In this document: piece by piece, positions 24,533 through 33,153 of the stretch
Layout of the letters: each line of letters starts with the position of its first letter
Position numbering within the stretch: position 1 is the first letter of the stretch
Assembly (NCBI GenBank): GCA_009783315.1
Contig: WRHI01000013.1
Span: forward strand, 1 to 40,134
From: Peptococcaceae bacterium
GTDB lineage: Bacteria; Bacillota; Desulfitobacteriia; Desulfitobacteriales; Syntrophobotulaceae
Direction of reading: 5' to 3'
Length of the DNA stretch: 40,134 nucleotides
Position numbers and translations under genes: made by a program
Notes under the pieces: model-generated
The model's database searches: none
What the model saw: the letters and a program-made list of their open reading frames with translations, nothing else
What the model was told of the DNA's origin: nothing

Positions 24533-25087
24533 ATGGCGCTGTTGGAAATTGAAAGCGTGCTGCTGACCGAAGAAGAAATCGCCGCGCGTGTGCGAGAGCT
24601 GGGTGAGCAGATTACCCAAGACTACAAACATTTAGCGGTGGAAGTGGGCGAAGCGCCCAACATTCTCGCTGTCGGCGTACTAAAAGGCGTTGTGCCTTTC
24701 TACGCGGATTTGTGCCGATCCATCAAATTGCCGCTGGCCTTTGATTTTATATCTGTCTCAAGTTACGGCCAAGCAACATCATCCAGTGGAACCGTCAGAA
24801 TCCTGAAGGATCTTGACGTGCCTTTAGAGAACTATCATGTGTTGATGATCGAGGACATTATTGACACGGGGCTTACATTGGCTTACTTAAAAGAATACAT
24901 CTTACGACGTAACCCAAGGAGTTTCAAAATTGCCGCCTTGCTGGACAAACCTGACAGAAGGGAAGTGCCGATAGCGGCTGACTACAATGGGTTTGTTATA
25001 CCGGATGCCTTTGTGGTTGGATATGGTTTGGATTGCAAGGAATGCTGCCGGAATCTGCCTCATATTGCGGTGGTAAGAGAGGTTTGA
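24533..25087 (+). CDS. hpt: Hypoxanthine/guanine phosphoribosyltransferase
   Basis: The 184-residue enzyme salvages hypoxanthine and guanine with PRPP to give IMP and GMP. The PRPP-binding motif VLMIEDIIDTGLTL (103-116) is intact, as are ILAVGVLKGVVPFYADL and the flexible-loop SSYG (77-80), and the C-terminal AFVVGYGLDCKECCRNLP. Length is normal for the family. An AGGAGGG lies 13 bases before the ATG, a long spacing. A TATAAT at 24484-24489 suggests its own promoter, so it need not belong to the pse operon. It converges on cheR. Confidence 0.93.
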   Translation: MALLEIESVLLTEEEIAARVRELGEQITQDYKHLAVEVGEAPNILAVGVLKGVVPFYADLCRSIKLPLAFDFISVSSYGQATSSSGTVRILKDLDVPLENYHVLMIEDIIDTGLTLAYLKEYILRRNPRSFKIAALLDKPDRREVPIAADYNGFVIPDAFVVGYGLDCKECCRNLPHIAVVREV

Positions 25088-25157
25088 CAAAGGGATTATC
25101 AAACAGATTGAAATCTCTGGTGAAAAATAGAGGAATGTGATCGATGAGGTCAAATAA

Positions 25158-25967
25158 TCACTTTGCCCTATAATAAAAAAACGGCATCTTTGACTTAAGG
25201 CCAATTTCCGCGGCGCTAAAAATATGTTCGGTGCTGCCGGTAAAAAGCACTCCCTCCGGCGACAAAGCCTGAGCAAATTTCTGGTAGAGAGAGGTCTTGG
25301 CCTCTTCCGTGAAATAGATGACCACATTGCGACAGGCGATAAAGTCCATGCCCGCGGGGAAGGCGTCAATAAGCAAGTTGTGAGATCGAAAGGTGATGTT
25401 CTTGCGCAGAAGATCATTAACCTCAAAGGTATCATTGCTTTTTCTGGTTAGGTACTTCTCAACGAGTTTTGGCGGCGCTGTGGTAAAGTCGCGTGCGTTG
25501 TAAATGCCTGTCTTAGCCTGTTCCAGGACTTTGACATCAATATCGGAGGCCATAATGGTATGGCTGACGCCGGGGAAATGCTCGGCAAAAATCATAGCCA
25601 AAGTATAGGGTTCTTGCCCGCTGGAGCAGCCGGCGCTCCAAAGCTTCAAAGTGCTTCGCGTTTTCATGAGATCAGGAACAATGGTGTTAATGAAAATATC
25701 CCAATATTTGGCGTCGCGAAAGAACTGGGTAACGTTGATGGTCAAATGTGTAAAGAAAATATCAAACATAACATCATCGGTATTAAGTTTGCCTAAAAAA
25801 TTCGTATAATCATTGCCGAAGCCGTGGTTGGTCATAAAACTATGAATACGGCGCTTCATCTGTGCTTCTTTATAGAAATTCAAATCCAGATCACTGAGTT
25901 GTTTATACACCTCTTTAAATTTTTCAAATGATGTAACAGAACCCAGACTTAAGAGTTTTCGAACCAT
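25158..25967 (-). CDS. cheR: Chemotaxis protein methyltransferase CheR
   Basis: CheR methylates glutamates on chemoreceptors using S-adenosylmethionine. The 269-residue protein has the N-terminal helical domain with NVTQFFRD (about 78-85), the SAM-binding LWSAGCSSGQEPYTLAM (about 109-125), SDIDVKVLEQAKTGIY, the FIACRNVVIYF motif and a C-terminal VLFTGSTEHI. A textbook AAGGAGG lies before the ATG. It is the last gene of the minus-strand run motA-motB-yaaR-cheR. No cheB or receptor is in the window. Confidence 0.94.
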   Translation of the reverse strand: MVRKLLSLGSVTSFEKFKEVYKQLSDLDLNFYKEAQMKRRIHSFMTNHGFGNDYTNFLGKLNTDDVMFDIFFTHLTINVTQFFRDAKYWDIFINTIVPDLMKTRSTLKLWSAGCSSGQEPYTLAMIFAEHFPGVSHTIMASDIDVKVLEQAKTGIYNARDFTTAPPKLVEKYLTRKSNDTFEVNDLLRKNITFRSHNLLIDAFPAGMDFIACRNVVIYFTEEAKTSLYQKFAQALSPEGVLFTGSTEHIFSAAEIGLKSKMPFFYYRAK

Positions 25968-26003
25968 CGCCTTTCCTCCTTACCTAACCGATTAACCCCA
26001 AGT

Positions 26004-26438
26004 CTAACCAAAGATATCGATAATCAGACCTTTGATTTCTCCGATCTTGTTGAGAATTTCCATAGGTTCCGCCTGATTGGACAGAACATCCCGGCCAAGA
26101 TCTTCCAGAGCCTGATTAATCTTCGTAACCCGGGCCATAACTCTGGGCTGACCGCGGAAATCCCAACTGGATTCTTCTTGCATTTGCCGGCTTTGCCCGA
26201 AGGTAGACTGCAAAAAGGTTTTAATCATGCTCTTATATTTCAGCAAATCTTTTGGGGACATAGATTCGGCGAGTTTCTTGCCCTGCTCGTCCAGCTGAGT
26301 AAGAAAATAACCGAGCTCTTGCTGTTGCAGTTTCTGGGTTTTTGTTAGCATATTGCCGAAATCCGTGCGGCTCTTATCGGAAGCAGCCACGCTGGCTGGA
26401 CCGATGGAAGGGCTTTGCTCTGTAGGGTTGACGCGCAC
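26004..26438 (-). CDS. YaaR family protein (DUF327)
   Basis: A 144-residue helical protein that fits the DUF327/YaaR family: an unstructured N-terminus, TQKLQQQELGYFLTQLDEQGKKLAESMSPKDLLKYKSMIKTFLQ in the middle, and a C-terminus of RVTKINQALEDLGRDVL and ILNKIGEIKGLIIDIFG. Its function is not established. It sits between motB and cheR here, suggesting a flagellar or chemotaxis link. The start is GTG at 26438, seven bases after GGAGGTGA. Confidence 0.82.
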   Translation of the reverse strand: MRVNPTEQSPSIGPASVAASDKSRTDFGNMLTKTQKLQQQELGYFLTQLDEQGKKLAESMSPKDLLKYKSMIKTFLQSTFGQSRQMQEESSWDFRGQPRVMARVTKINQALEDLGRDVLSNQAEPMEILNKIGEIKGLIIDIFG

Positions 26439-26496
26439 AACATCACCTCCGTTTCCTTGTATCGGCTTTCGGTATCTGGCGACGAATCCCTAACCC

Positions 26497-27237
26497 CTAA
26501 TCCGATTGAGCCCCAGGCTCAACCGGATTATAAGCTGAGCGCAGGATAACAAGATCGACGCGGCGGTTACGGGCACGTCCCTCAGGGGAATTGTTGGCGT
26601 AAAGAGGGCGGAATTCACTGTAACCGACGGCAGACAAACGCTCGACGCCGACGCCTTCGGTATTTAAGATATGAATGACGTTGCTGGCTCGCATCACCGA
26701 CAGTTCCCAGTTGCTGGGAAAACGGCCGGAACTGATGGGCATGTTGTCCGTATGGCCTTCTACCCGAATATAGTTGGGCATGGTGGCGAGTACAGTGCTG
26801 ATTTGACTGAGTATGGCGTGGGCTTGAGTATTGAGAACATCAGAACCGCTTTCGAAGAGCAGGGTTTCCTGGATACTGATGACGAGGCCGCGCTCTTCGA
26901 TATCGGCGACAAGCTGGGTGTTGATGGCGTTGTCTTGGGCGTATGCGTCAAGTTTGGCTTTGAGATTTTCCAGATTGGTTTGCTCCTGAGATTTTTCTGC
27001 GCCGCCTTCTTCAACAAAAGAAGGGCCCTGGGGATGCTGGGCAATATTAATCTGAGCGGAGCCGCCACCTAGAGAGATGCTGAGAGCGTCGGCCATGGCT
27101 TGGAATTTATTGGCGTCCACTTTGCTCATGGAATACATCACGACGAAAAAAACCATCAGCAATGTAATCAGATCAGCGTAGGTGATAAGCCAACGTTCAT
27201 GGTTTACGTGTTCTTCAGCAGCTTTTCTTTTGGCCAT
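26497..27237 (-). CDS. motB: Flagellar motor stator protein MotB
   Basis: MotB anchors the stator to peptidoglycan and lines the ion channel with MotA. The 246-residue protein has one transmembrane segment near the N-terminus with the essential aspartate (TYADLITLL, D22), a plug-region linker, and an OmpA-like peptidoglycan-binding domain (about 130-235) with VEGHTDNMPIS, NWELSVMRASNVI and GRARNRRVDLVI. GCGAGGA precedes the ATG. The gene follows motA by 14 bases. Whether it uses protons or sodium cannot be read safely. Confidence 0.95.
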   Translation of the reverse strand: MAKRKAAEEHVNHERWLITYADLITLLMVFFVVMYSMSKVDANKFQAMADALSISLGGGSAQINIAQHPQGPSFVEEGGAEKSQEQTNLENLKAKLDAYAQDNAINTQLVADIEERGLVISIQETLLFESGSDVLNTQAHAILSQISTVLATMPNYIRVEGHTDNMPISSGRFPSNWELSVMRASNVIHILNTEGVGVERLSAVGYSEFRPLYANNSPEGRARNRRVDLVILRSAYNPVEPGAQSD

Positions 27238-27251
27238 AGTGGGTCCTCGCT

Positions 27252-28028
27252 TTATTCGGTTTCGGCAGCTTTTTCCTCGCTGGGTGTAAAGCCGAGATGG
27301 GTGCTGAGCTTTTCTTTGAGGATGGCGGGGTTTTCCCCGGACTGAATAGAAATGATGGCGTCAAGAACCATTTCCTTAATGTGGGTTTCGCTTTTGTCCT
27401 TGAATTTGAGTTTGGCAGCAAGAGGCAAAAAGAAGACGTTAGCGAAAGAAACCCCATAGAGGGTGGCAATAAAAGCCGCGGCGATAGCGGAGGCAAGTTT
27501 GTCGGCGTCACTGAGGTTGCCCAGGACATGGATTAGCCCCATAACGGTGCCGATAATGCCCATGGTGGGCGAATAGCCGCCGGCAGCCTCAAAAAAGCTG
27601 ATGCCGATTTTGTGGCGGCTTTCCTGAGTTGTGAGACCGGCCTCCAAGATGCTGCGTGTTATATCGGGGTCGGTGCCATCAATGACCAGTTGCATGCCTT
27701 GACGCAAGAACTCGTCGTCGATTTTGTCGAGTTCGCTTTCCAAGCTTAATAAACCCTCCTGGCGGGCTTTTTCCGAAAAACGTATCAGGGTGCTATACAT
27801 GGCTTCACCGTTTAAGGCTCTGTTGGTGAAAGCTATACCGAGCCACTTGGGGATGTTTTTTAGTTGATCGAAAGGCGTGCCGATAATGGTTGCGCCCAAG
27901 GTGCCGCCTAAGACGATGCAAAAAGCCGATAACCCCCAAAGGGCGCTAAAATGTCCCCCTTCAAGGAAAAAGCCGCCAATGAGTCCCAAAAGCCCTAGAA
28001 TCAGACCAATGATTGTCGATAAATCCAT
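27252..28028 (-). CDS. motA: Flagellar motor stator protein MotA
   Basis: MotA is the membrane partner of MotB and couples ion flow to torque. The 258-residue protein has four predicted membrane segments, starting with IIGLILGLLGLIGGFFLEGG and FCIVLGGTLGATIIG, a cytoplasmic loop (IPKWLGIAFTNRALNGEAMYSTLIRFSEKARQEGLLSLE), and the last pair of spans containing YSPTMGIIGTVMGLIHVL and SAIAAAFIATLYGVSFANVFFLPLAAKL. GCGAGGC precedes the ATG. It is the first gene of the motA-motB-yaaR-cheR run and is divergent from flgM. Confidence 0.95.
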   Translation of the reverse strand: MDLSTIIGLILGLLGLIGGFFLEGGHFSALWGLSAFCIVLGGTLGATIIGTPFDQLKNIPKWLGIAFTNRALNGEAMYSTLIRFSEKARQEGLLSLESELDKIDDEFLRQGMQLVIDGTDPDITRSILEAGLTTQESRHKIGISFFEAAGGYSPTMGIIGTVMGLIHVLGNLSDADKLASAIAAAFIATLYGVSFANVFFLPLAAKLKFKDKSETHIKEMVLDAIISIQSGENPAILKEKLSTHLGFTPSEEKAAETE

Positions 28029-28156
28029 GTTTTATGCCTCGCGTCAGATGTATTCGTCTTTGCTAGTATCCTTCATTAATCAAAAAAATATTTGCGGATA
28101 TCTAATCTGTTGCCGGTGCCACAGCGTCGAAAATAGAAATGTAAAAAATTGGATTT

Positions 28157-28182
28157 CAGAAAACAAGCGATTCTGCCGATAA
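28157..28182 (+). promoter_or_regulatory. Sigma-28 promoter of the flgM operon
   Basis: CAGA (28157-28160), a 14-base spacer, and a perfect GCCGATAA (28175-28182). The 14-base spacing matches the two flagellin promoters, which supports all three. FlgM inhibits this same sigma factor, so the operon is under negative feedback. The leader to the ATG is about 63 bases. Confidence 0.75.
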
Positions 28183-28252
28183 AAATAACAGATTTAGAAT
28201 TCGGCGTATACTCTGAGTCTGAATCACTACTTAAATTATTTTGAGGTGAATT

Positions 28253-28531
28253 ATGAAAATCAACGGCTACAATAACGTTAACCCAATGACGAACACCAAG
28301 AACACTGCGAACGCTCAAGCAATAGAAAAACAACCGCAATTTGCCGCGCGAGATCACATGAAAGTTTCTGGCAACGCTCTATTGATGCAAAAAATGTTGC
28401 AGAAAGCAAAAGAAATACCCGATATAAGAGAAGAGAAAGTTCAAGAGATTACCGCCAGAATTGAAAACGGTCAATTTGAAATAGATAGTAACATTATTGC
28501 CCGCAAAATATTAGGCATGTTGAACAACTAA
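28253..28531 (+). CDS. flgM: Anti-sigma-28 factor FlgM
   Basis: The 92-residue protein matches FlgM, which binds and blocks sigma-28 until it is secreted through the completed hook. The N-terminal half is polar and probably disordered (MKINGYNNVNPMTNTKNTAN), the C-terminal half holds the sigma-binding helices (IREEKVQEITARIENGQFEID and IARKILGMLN). TTTTGAGGTG precedes the ATG. It opens the flgM-flgN-flgK-flgL run. Confidence 0.9.
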   Translation: MKINGYNNVNPMTNTKNTANAQAIEKQPQFAARDHMKVSGNALLMQKMLQKAKEIPDIREEKVQEITARIENGQFEIDSNIIARKILGMLNN

Positions 28532-28568
28532 AATTGACAAGAGTCAATTGAATTAAGGAGGGTGTCAA

Positions 28569-29039
28569 ATGAAGGGAAGAACTGAAATGACATTTCTCCG
28601 CGACAATTTGGAGGAACAGATTGGTTGTTATCGCCAATTGAATGAGTTGGAGAAGGATAAGCAAGACGCTCTGATAAACAATGACAGCCGGAGCATAGAC
28701 CGGATTCTTTCTCAGGAAGAAATAATTATCCGAAGGAGAAATCAGCTTGAAGCCGATCGCGTACAGTGGGCGGCTTCTTTCACGCCATGGGAAGCCGGCC
28801 AGGTTAGCGGTCATCCGGAGATTGTTGATCTAAAGAATTGCCTGGGCCAGGAACTGGAAGAGTTGCAAAACCTCAACCAAATAAACAGTCAACTCATCAG
28901 CAGTCAGTTAGCTTATATCAATTATTCCGTACAAAGTGTCGCGGGGGATACCAAACCTATGTATGGGAGTCCCGGCACATTGAATAAACCCCAGCGGGAC
29001 GCAGGCGTTTCGCGAGGATTTGTTGACTGGAACGCCTAG
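28569..29039 (+). CDS. flgN: Flagellar export chaperone FlgN
   Basis: FlgN is the cytosolic chaperone for the hook-filament junction proteins FlgK and FlgL, which are encoded next. The 156-residue protein is mostly long alpha-helix (LRDNLEEQIGCYRQLNELEKDKQDALI, IDRILSQEEIIIRRRNQLE) with a polar C-terminal tail. Sequence conservation is low in this family. Position between flgM and flgK and the helical pattern carry the assignment. AAGGAGGGTG lies before the ATG. Confidence 0.85.
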   Translation: MKGRTEMTFLRDNLEEQIGCYRQLNELEKDKQDALINNDSRSIDRILSQEEIIIRRRNQLEADRVQWAASFTPWEAGQVSGHPEIVDLKNCLGQELEELQNLNQINSQLISSQLAYINYSVQSVAGDTKPMYGSPGTLNKPQRDAGVSRGFVDWNA

Positions 29040-29103
29040 TACTCCGCCAACTTGACGAAGTACTAACACCCCGCGTCAACTGAATTTAAGAGGAGGAATT
29101 GTG

Positions 29104-30600
29104 ATGTACTCAACATTTTTTGGTCTGCAGATTGCCGGCAACGCTTTGCGGTCGCAACAGACGGCTTTAAATGTGACGGGCCACAATATAGCCAACGCTA
29201 ACACGGTGGGATACTCCCGTCAGAACGCCAACATTGAAACGGCGGTCCCTTTGCGTTTTCAGGCTATGGGACGCACGATCAGCGTAGGGTTTGGTTCGAA
29301 TGTTAATACCATTTTTCGCACACGGGACGCGTTTACCGATAACCAATGGCGCAATGAAGCGTCAAAGTATTCCTATTGGAACAGTCGCTTGACAGCGGTG
29401 TCAATTTTGGAAGGCGTCGTTAATGAACCAAATCAGTTCAGTGTCAGCGGCGATCTGGATAAGTTCTGGAACTCTTGGAGTCAGCTGGCGGAAAACCCGC
29501 AAAACAGTGGTGCGCGTGCTGTGGTGCGGGAAAGAGCGCTGACGTTGATCGATACGTTCCGTCATGTGAATACCCAGTTAAATGAGTTGAGCAGCGATAT
29601 GAACAAAGCGGTGGAAGCCGGTGCCCAAACAATTAATGATATAGCCGAACAAATCAAAGGTCTTAACATTCAGATACACCGCCTGGAAGTGAGCGGCGAC
29701 AATCCCAACGATTTGAAGGATATGCGCGACGCGTTGGTGGATCAGCTGTCTCTGTTGGTTCCGGTTAAAGTTACGGAGTCTCAGGATCCGCGCTTTACAG
29801 ATCGTCAGGTCGGACTCTACCAGGTCTATATCAATGATGAAAGCCAGCCTCTCGTCAGCGCCAATGAAACCAATAAACTTGTTTTGGTGTATGATGCCGG
29901 CACCGGTTTTGCCAATATGGAATGGGAAGCCAGCGGCAGCCCATTGGAATTGAAAGAAGGGTTCGGTCAGATCAGGTCGGCCTTGGATGTGCGCGATGTT
30001 TTTGTGCCGGAGTTCTGTCGGCAAATGGACGAACTGGCCAACGCCGTGGCTGTGGCGGTTAACAGTATTCATGAGGAAGGTCAAGGTCTGACGTCACAGG
30101 ATCCGGGACCGGGAATTCCGTTCTTTACAGATGGCGGCGCAGGCAGTTTTACCATGGTTTCACTGTCCCTCAATCCGGATTTGTCCGGGACAGCCGGTCT
30201 GGGTAACATTGCCACAGGGCTGATTGATCCCGATGTTGCGGTCAGCGACAACGCGATAGCCTTGCGCATTGCCAATCTAGCCAACGGCTGGGCCAGCTTG
30301 AGCCCAATGCCGGCAGGGATAAGCATTGATGTCCAAAACGCCAGTTCTCTTTTAGATTACTATCGTTCGCAAATCTCCGCGCTGGGTGTGGATGTTCAAC
30401 AAGCTCAGAGAATGAACAAAGGCCAGGAAGTCTTGCTGACAAACGCTTCCAATCAACGGGAGCAAGTTTCCGGCGTGTCTCTTGATGAGGAAATGACGAA
30501 TCTGATGAGATTTCAAAAAAGTTACAGTGCCGCTGCCCGGGTTGTGACAATGATTGACAGCATGCTTGAGAATCTTTTATCAATGGGTGTAACAAGATAA
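29104..30600 (+). CDS. flgK: Flagellar hook-associated protein 1, FlgK
   Basis: FlgK joins hook and filament. The 498-residue protein has the rod/hook-type N-terminus (FFGLQIAGNALRSQQTALNVTGHNIANANTVGYSRQ), NQFSVSGDLDKFWNSWSQLAENPQNSGAR, and the coiled-coil C-terminus VSLDEEMTNLMRFQKSYSAAARVVTMIDSMLENLL that polymerises with the other axial proteins. The ATG at 29104 is preferred over GTG at 29101 because AGGAGG is then seven bases away. FlgL follows after 22 bases. Confidence 0.97.
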   Translation: MYSTFFGLQIAGNALRSQQTALNVTGHNIANANTVGYSRQNANIETAVPLRFQAMGRTISVGFGSNVNTIFRTRDAFTDNQWRNEASKYSYWNSRLTAVSILEGVVNEPNQFSVSGDLDKFWNSWSQLAENPQNSGARAVVRERALTLIDTFRHVNTQLNELSSDMNKAVEAGAQTINDIAEQIKGLNIQIHRLEVSGDNPNDLKDMRDALVDQLSLLVPVKVTESQDPRFTDRQVGLYQVYINDESQPLVSANETNKLVLVYDAGTGFANMEWEASGSPLELKEGFGQIRSALDVRDVFVPEFCRQMDELANAVAVAVNSIHEEGQGLTSQDPGPGIPFFTDGGAGSFTMVSLSLNPDLSGTAGLGNIATGLIDPDVAVSDNAIALRIANLANGWASLSPMPAGISIDVQNASSLLDYYRSQISALGVDVQQAQRMNKGQEVLLTNASNQREQVSGVSLDEEMTNLMRFQKSYSAAARVVTMIDSMLENLLSMGVTR

Positions 30601-30622
30601 CCAAATTTTAGGAGGAATTAAG

Positions 30623-31582
30623 ATGCGCGTAACACACAATATGATGTCAAACAATCTGTTGCGCAATTTGTCCAACGCCAGCGGCAGAATGATCGATATT
30701 CAGAATCAAATGTCTTCGGGCGCCCGCATCAATAAGCCCTCGGACGATCCTGTGGGCGTAGAGACAGCCATGCGACTGAAAAGCACACTTATGTCCATGC
30801 AGCAATGGAAACAAAACGTCAGCGAAGGCAGAGCGCACATGGAGAGTATTGAAGGAACGCTCAACGGTTTGATGGATATGACGCATCGCCTGCGAGAGCT
30901 GGCCATCCAAGGCGCCAACGGTGCTTCCACAGCGGATGATAGGGTAAAAATTAAAAATGAGGTTGATCAAATCATCAAACAATTTGAGCAATCAGCCAAC
31001 GCTCAGTTTAACGGTCGTTATGTCTTTTCCGGAACGCGCAGCGACAAGGAAGCGCTGATAAGCGACAGTGTCAGTTGGACCGGCAGCGCTTACGAGTTGA
31101 GCTGGGGCGGCAACGACAAACCAGTCAATATCGAAGTGGGTCCCGGTTTGCTCATTGATATTTCTGTAAACGGGGAAAACTTGTTTGGGATTGATCCGCC
31201 GGGACCAGGTGCGGCCAGAACCTCACAGCTGTTTACGACACTGTATCGTTTGAGCGATGCTTTGCAAAACGATGATTATAGCGAGATCAACGCTGTGATC
31301 GGCAGCGATGGCGATACCTCTGATCCTTTTACACTATCTGAAGTGACCAATCATCTGTTGGCAGTGCGCAGTGACTTGGGCGCGCGAACCAACAGGCTGG
31401 AAAACATCCAGAAGCAGATAGAAACCAACATTCTCAACGTGCAGCAAAGCCTCTCTTCTGTTGCCGACATTGATATGGCTGAAGCCATTATTCAATTTAA
31501 GTCTACTCAAAATGTCTACCAAGCCGCGCTGGCTGTGGGGGCGCAGATTATTCAGCCTTCTTTGGTTGACTATATGCGATGA
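30623..31582 (+). CDS. flgL: Flagellar hook-associated protein 3, FlgL
   Basis: FlgL is the second junction protein between hook and filament. The 319-residue protein has a flagellin-like N-terminus (MRVTHNMMSNNLLRNLSNASGRM, SGARINKPSDDPVGVETAMRL), FNGRYVFSGTRSDKEA at the start of the middle domain, and the C-terminal helix IDMAEAIIQFKSTQNVYQAALAVGAQIIQPSLVDYMR. AGGAGGAATTAAG precedes the ATG. Length is normal for Firmicutes. Confidence 0.96.
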   Translation: MRVTHNMMSNNLLRNLSNASGRMIDIQNQMSSGARINKPSDDPVGVETAMRLKSTLMSMQQWKQNVSEGRAHMESIEGTLNGLMDMTHRLRELAIQGANGASTADDRVKIKNEVDQIIKQFEQSANAQFNGRYVFSGTRSDKEALISDSVSWTGSAYELSWGGNDKPVNIEVGPGLLIDISVNGENLFGIDPPGPGAARTSQLFTTLYRLSDALQNDDYSEINAVIGSDGDTSDPFTLSEVTNHLLAVRSDLGARTNRLENIQKQIETNILNVQQSLSSVADIDMAEAIIQFKSTQNVYQAALAVGAQIIQPSLVDYMR

Positions 31583-31673
31583 GGGCGTTCCTGCGCCTGA
31601 ATTCTGGCTTCTGTCCCAAATATGTGTAATAAAACTTGAAAAAAAAGTCAATCCTATATGTAAGGTGAGAGTT

Positions 31674-32243
31674 ATGGCGATTTCTCTTTCTATTTATCAA
31701 CAGTATGCTCAAATCGGGCTCAAAACGAAACCTTGTCAGTTTGAATTGAGACGTACACCGTCTGATTGTACTCTTGAAAGAACGCCATCGGAGGTAAACT
31801 TGACTATTACGCCCGGGCAGGTTAGCATTGATATGACAAGGATGCAAAATTCGTTGGGCTATGGCAGCGCTGAGTTCGTTACGCAATCCTTGGTGGCGGA
31901 AGCGAGACAGATTTTTGAGACCGATTTGGTTCGTACCGTACAAGCCGGAGACGCGCTGGCTAAACCTCATATGGCTGTGAGCATTGGCCGTCTGGCGGCT
32001 CAGGCTAAATATTTCGACAATGCCCATCCCGAGGTAAGCTTGGAATATATTGCGCCGCCCGCGATGCACTATAAACCGACCATTATCCAGCATGAAGTGA
32101 AAATGGGTCAGGTGATCGTGAATGTTGTTTTAGGGAAGGTGGAAATGCACAACTATACACCGGCTGAGGTTGAAATCTATTTAGAACGGGCGCCGAAATT
32201 GGAAATCTCGGCTCAGGGATGGGCCTTTGATTTCAAAGCTTAG
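31674..32243 (+). CDS. DUF6470 (YviE-like) flagellar-operon protein
   Basis: A 189-residue protein of the family encoded between flgL and fliW in many Firmicutes (YviE in Bacillus). It is recognised by LSIYQQYAQIGLKTKPCQFELRRTPS near the start, TPGQVSIDMTRMQNSLGY, and a C-terminal beta-rich part. Its function is not established. ATG 31674 is taken as the start because TAAGGTGA lies before it. The frame stays open upstream into flgL but without a ribosome site or similarity. Confidence 0.85.
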   Translation: MAISLSIYQQYAQIGLKTKPCQFELRRTPSDCTLERTPSEVNLTITPGQVSIDMTRMQNSLGYGSAEFVTQSLVAEARQIFETDLVRTVQAGDALAKPHMAVSIGRLAAQAKYFDNAHPEVSLEYIAPPAMHYKPTIIQHEVKMGQVIVNVVLGKVEMHNYTPAEVEIYLERAPKLEISAQGWAFDFKA

Positions 32244-32268
32244 CGAACCAGCGACTAGGAGGTAGATT

Positions 32269-32661
32269 ATGCGGGAAGATTCGGTCATAGTTCAGTTTCC
32301 GAAAGGTATTCCGGGATTTGAGGAATACGAGAATTTTGCCATGACCATGGAAGAGGATACGCCTTTGGCCCATTTGACTGTGCATGATGATGAGGATTGC
32401 GGTTTTTTGCTGCTGCAGCCCCAAGCTCTGTTTGACGAGTACGCGCCTGATGTTTCGATTGATGATCATGTCACATCTTTGTTGGAACTTCAGGAGGGCG
32501 AGCCGGTCGAGATGTGGGTCATCGTGACTTTGGGACAGGATGTGCGGGAGAGTACGGCTAACCTGCGGGCACCTTTGTTGATCAATAGACGGACCCATAA
32601 GGGCGTCCAAATGATCATTGATAATGATGTTTATCAATCCAAACAGCCGCTGTTTCATTAG
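32269..32661 (+). CDS. fliW: Flagellar assembly factor FliW
   Basis: FliW binds both flagellin and CsrA. When flagellin is secreted, FliW is freed and sequesters CsrA, which relieves repression of flagellin translation. The 130-residue protein has the family start with VQFPKGIPGFEEYENF, FLLLQPQALFDEYAP, and VIVTLGQDVRESTANLRAPLLIN. TAGGAGG precedes the ATG. It sits directly upstream of csrA, the usual order. Its partner is unusual here because it has two CsrA domains. Confidence 0.96.
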   Translation: MREDSVIVQFPKGIPGFEEYENFAMTMEEDTPLAHLTVHDDEDCGFLLLQPQALFDEYAPDVSIDDHVTSLLELQEGEPVEMWVIVTLGQDVRESTANLRAPLLINRRTHKGVQMIIDNDVYQSKQPLFH

Positions 32662-32720
32662 GTTAAAGTTTTATAGGATCTATTTACTATTAATAATTTG
32701 CTCGTCGAGGAGAGAGAGAA

Positions 32721-33149
32721 ATGCTTGTCTTAACCCGCAAAATTGGACAAAAAATTATTATCGGTGATGACATTGAAGTCATGTTGGCGGCTGTTGGCGG
32801 CGGTATGGCTCATATCAGCGTCTACGCCCCCGCCGATATACCGGTCGTTCGCCAAGGTGAGGCGGCGGCTGACCGTGTGCTGGAACGTCACGCCGATGTG
32901 CCGATGGTCATTACGCGCAAAGTGAGTGAACAAATACTGGTTGGCTCAAACATCCAAATTATGTTGGTATCAATTATTGGAGACACAGTCCGACTCGGCA
33001 TCGAAGCCCCTAGGGATATCAAGATTATGCGCCAGGAAGTCTTGGAAGAGGTGCGTGACCAAAACCTTAAAGCTGTCCAGAATCAAGGCGCGCCTGAGGA
33101 GTTGAAAGATTTGCTGCCGAAGAAGGAGTCCACCCCGAAGAAGGAGTAA
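32721..33149 (+). CDS. csrA: Tandem-domain carbon storage regulator CsrA
   Basis: CsrA proteins bind GGA motifs in mRNA leaders and block translation. This 142-residue product carries two CsrA domains: residues 1-55 (MLVLTRKIGQKIIIGDDIEVML) and 61-112 (MVITRKVSEQILVGSNIQIML). Aligned positions repeat at exactly 60 residues. Both keep the RNA-contacting arginines (R6 and R44; R66 and R104). The first domain is more divergent in the strand after the GGG turn (AHISVYAP for VRLGIEAP). A charged, Lys/Glu-rich tail follows residue 112. Normal CsrA is a swapped dimer of about 60-80 residues, so this may form a single-chain dimer. GAGGAGAG precedes the ATG. A weak promoter (TTAAAG 32663 and TACTAT 32685) may lie upstream. 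Confidence 0.93.
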   Translation: MLVLTRKIGQKIIIGDDIEVMLAAVGGGMAHISVYAPADIPVVRQGEAAADRVLERHADVPMVITRKVSEQILVGSNIQIMLVSIIGDTVRLGIEAPRDIKIMRQEVLEEVRDQNLKAVQNQGAPEELKDLLPKKESTPKKE

Positions 33150-33153
33150 ACCT

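Noticed and set aside
25088-25165. Terminator between hpt and cheR
   Set aside because: A 12-base imperfect inverted repeat exists, but with a loop of more than 50 bases, no T-run and overlap with the cheR stop codon.
31461-31673. Long N-terminal extension of the DUF6470 gene
   Set aside because: The upstream frame overlaps flgL and has no ribosome site; ATG 31674 fits the family.
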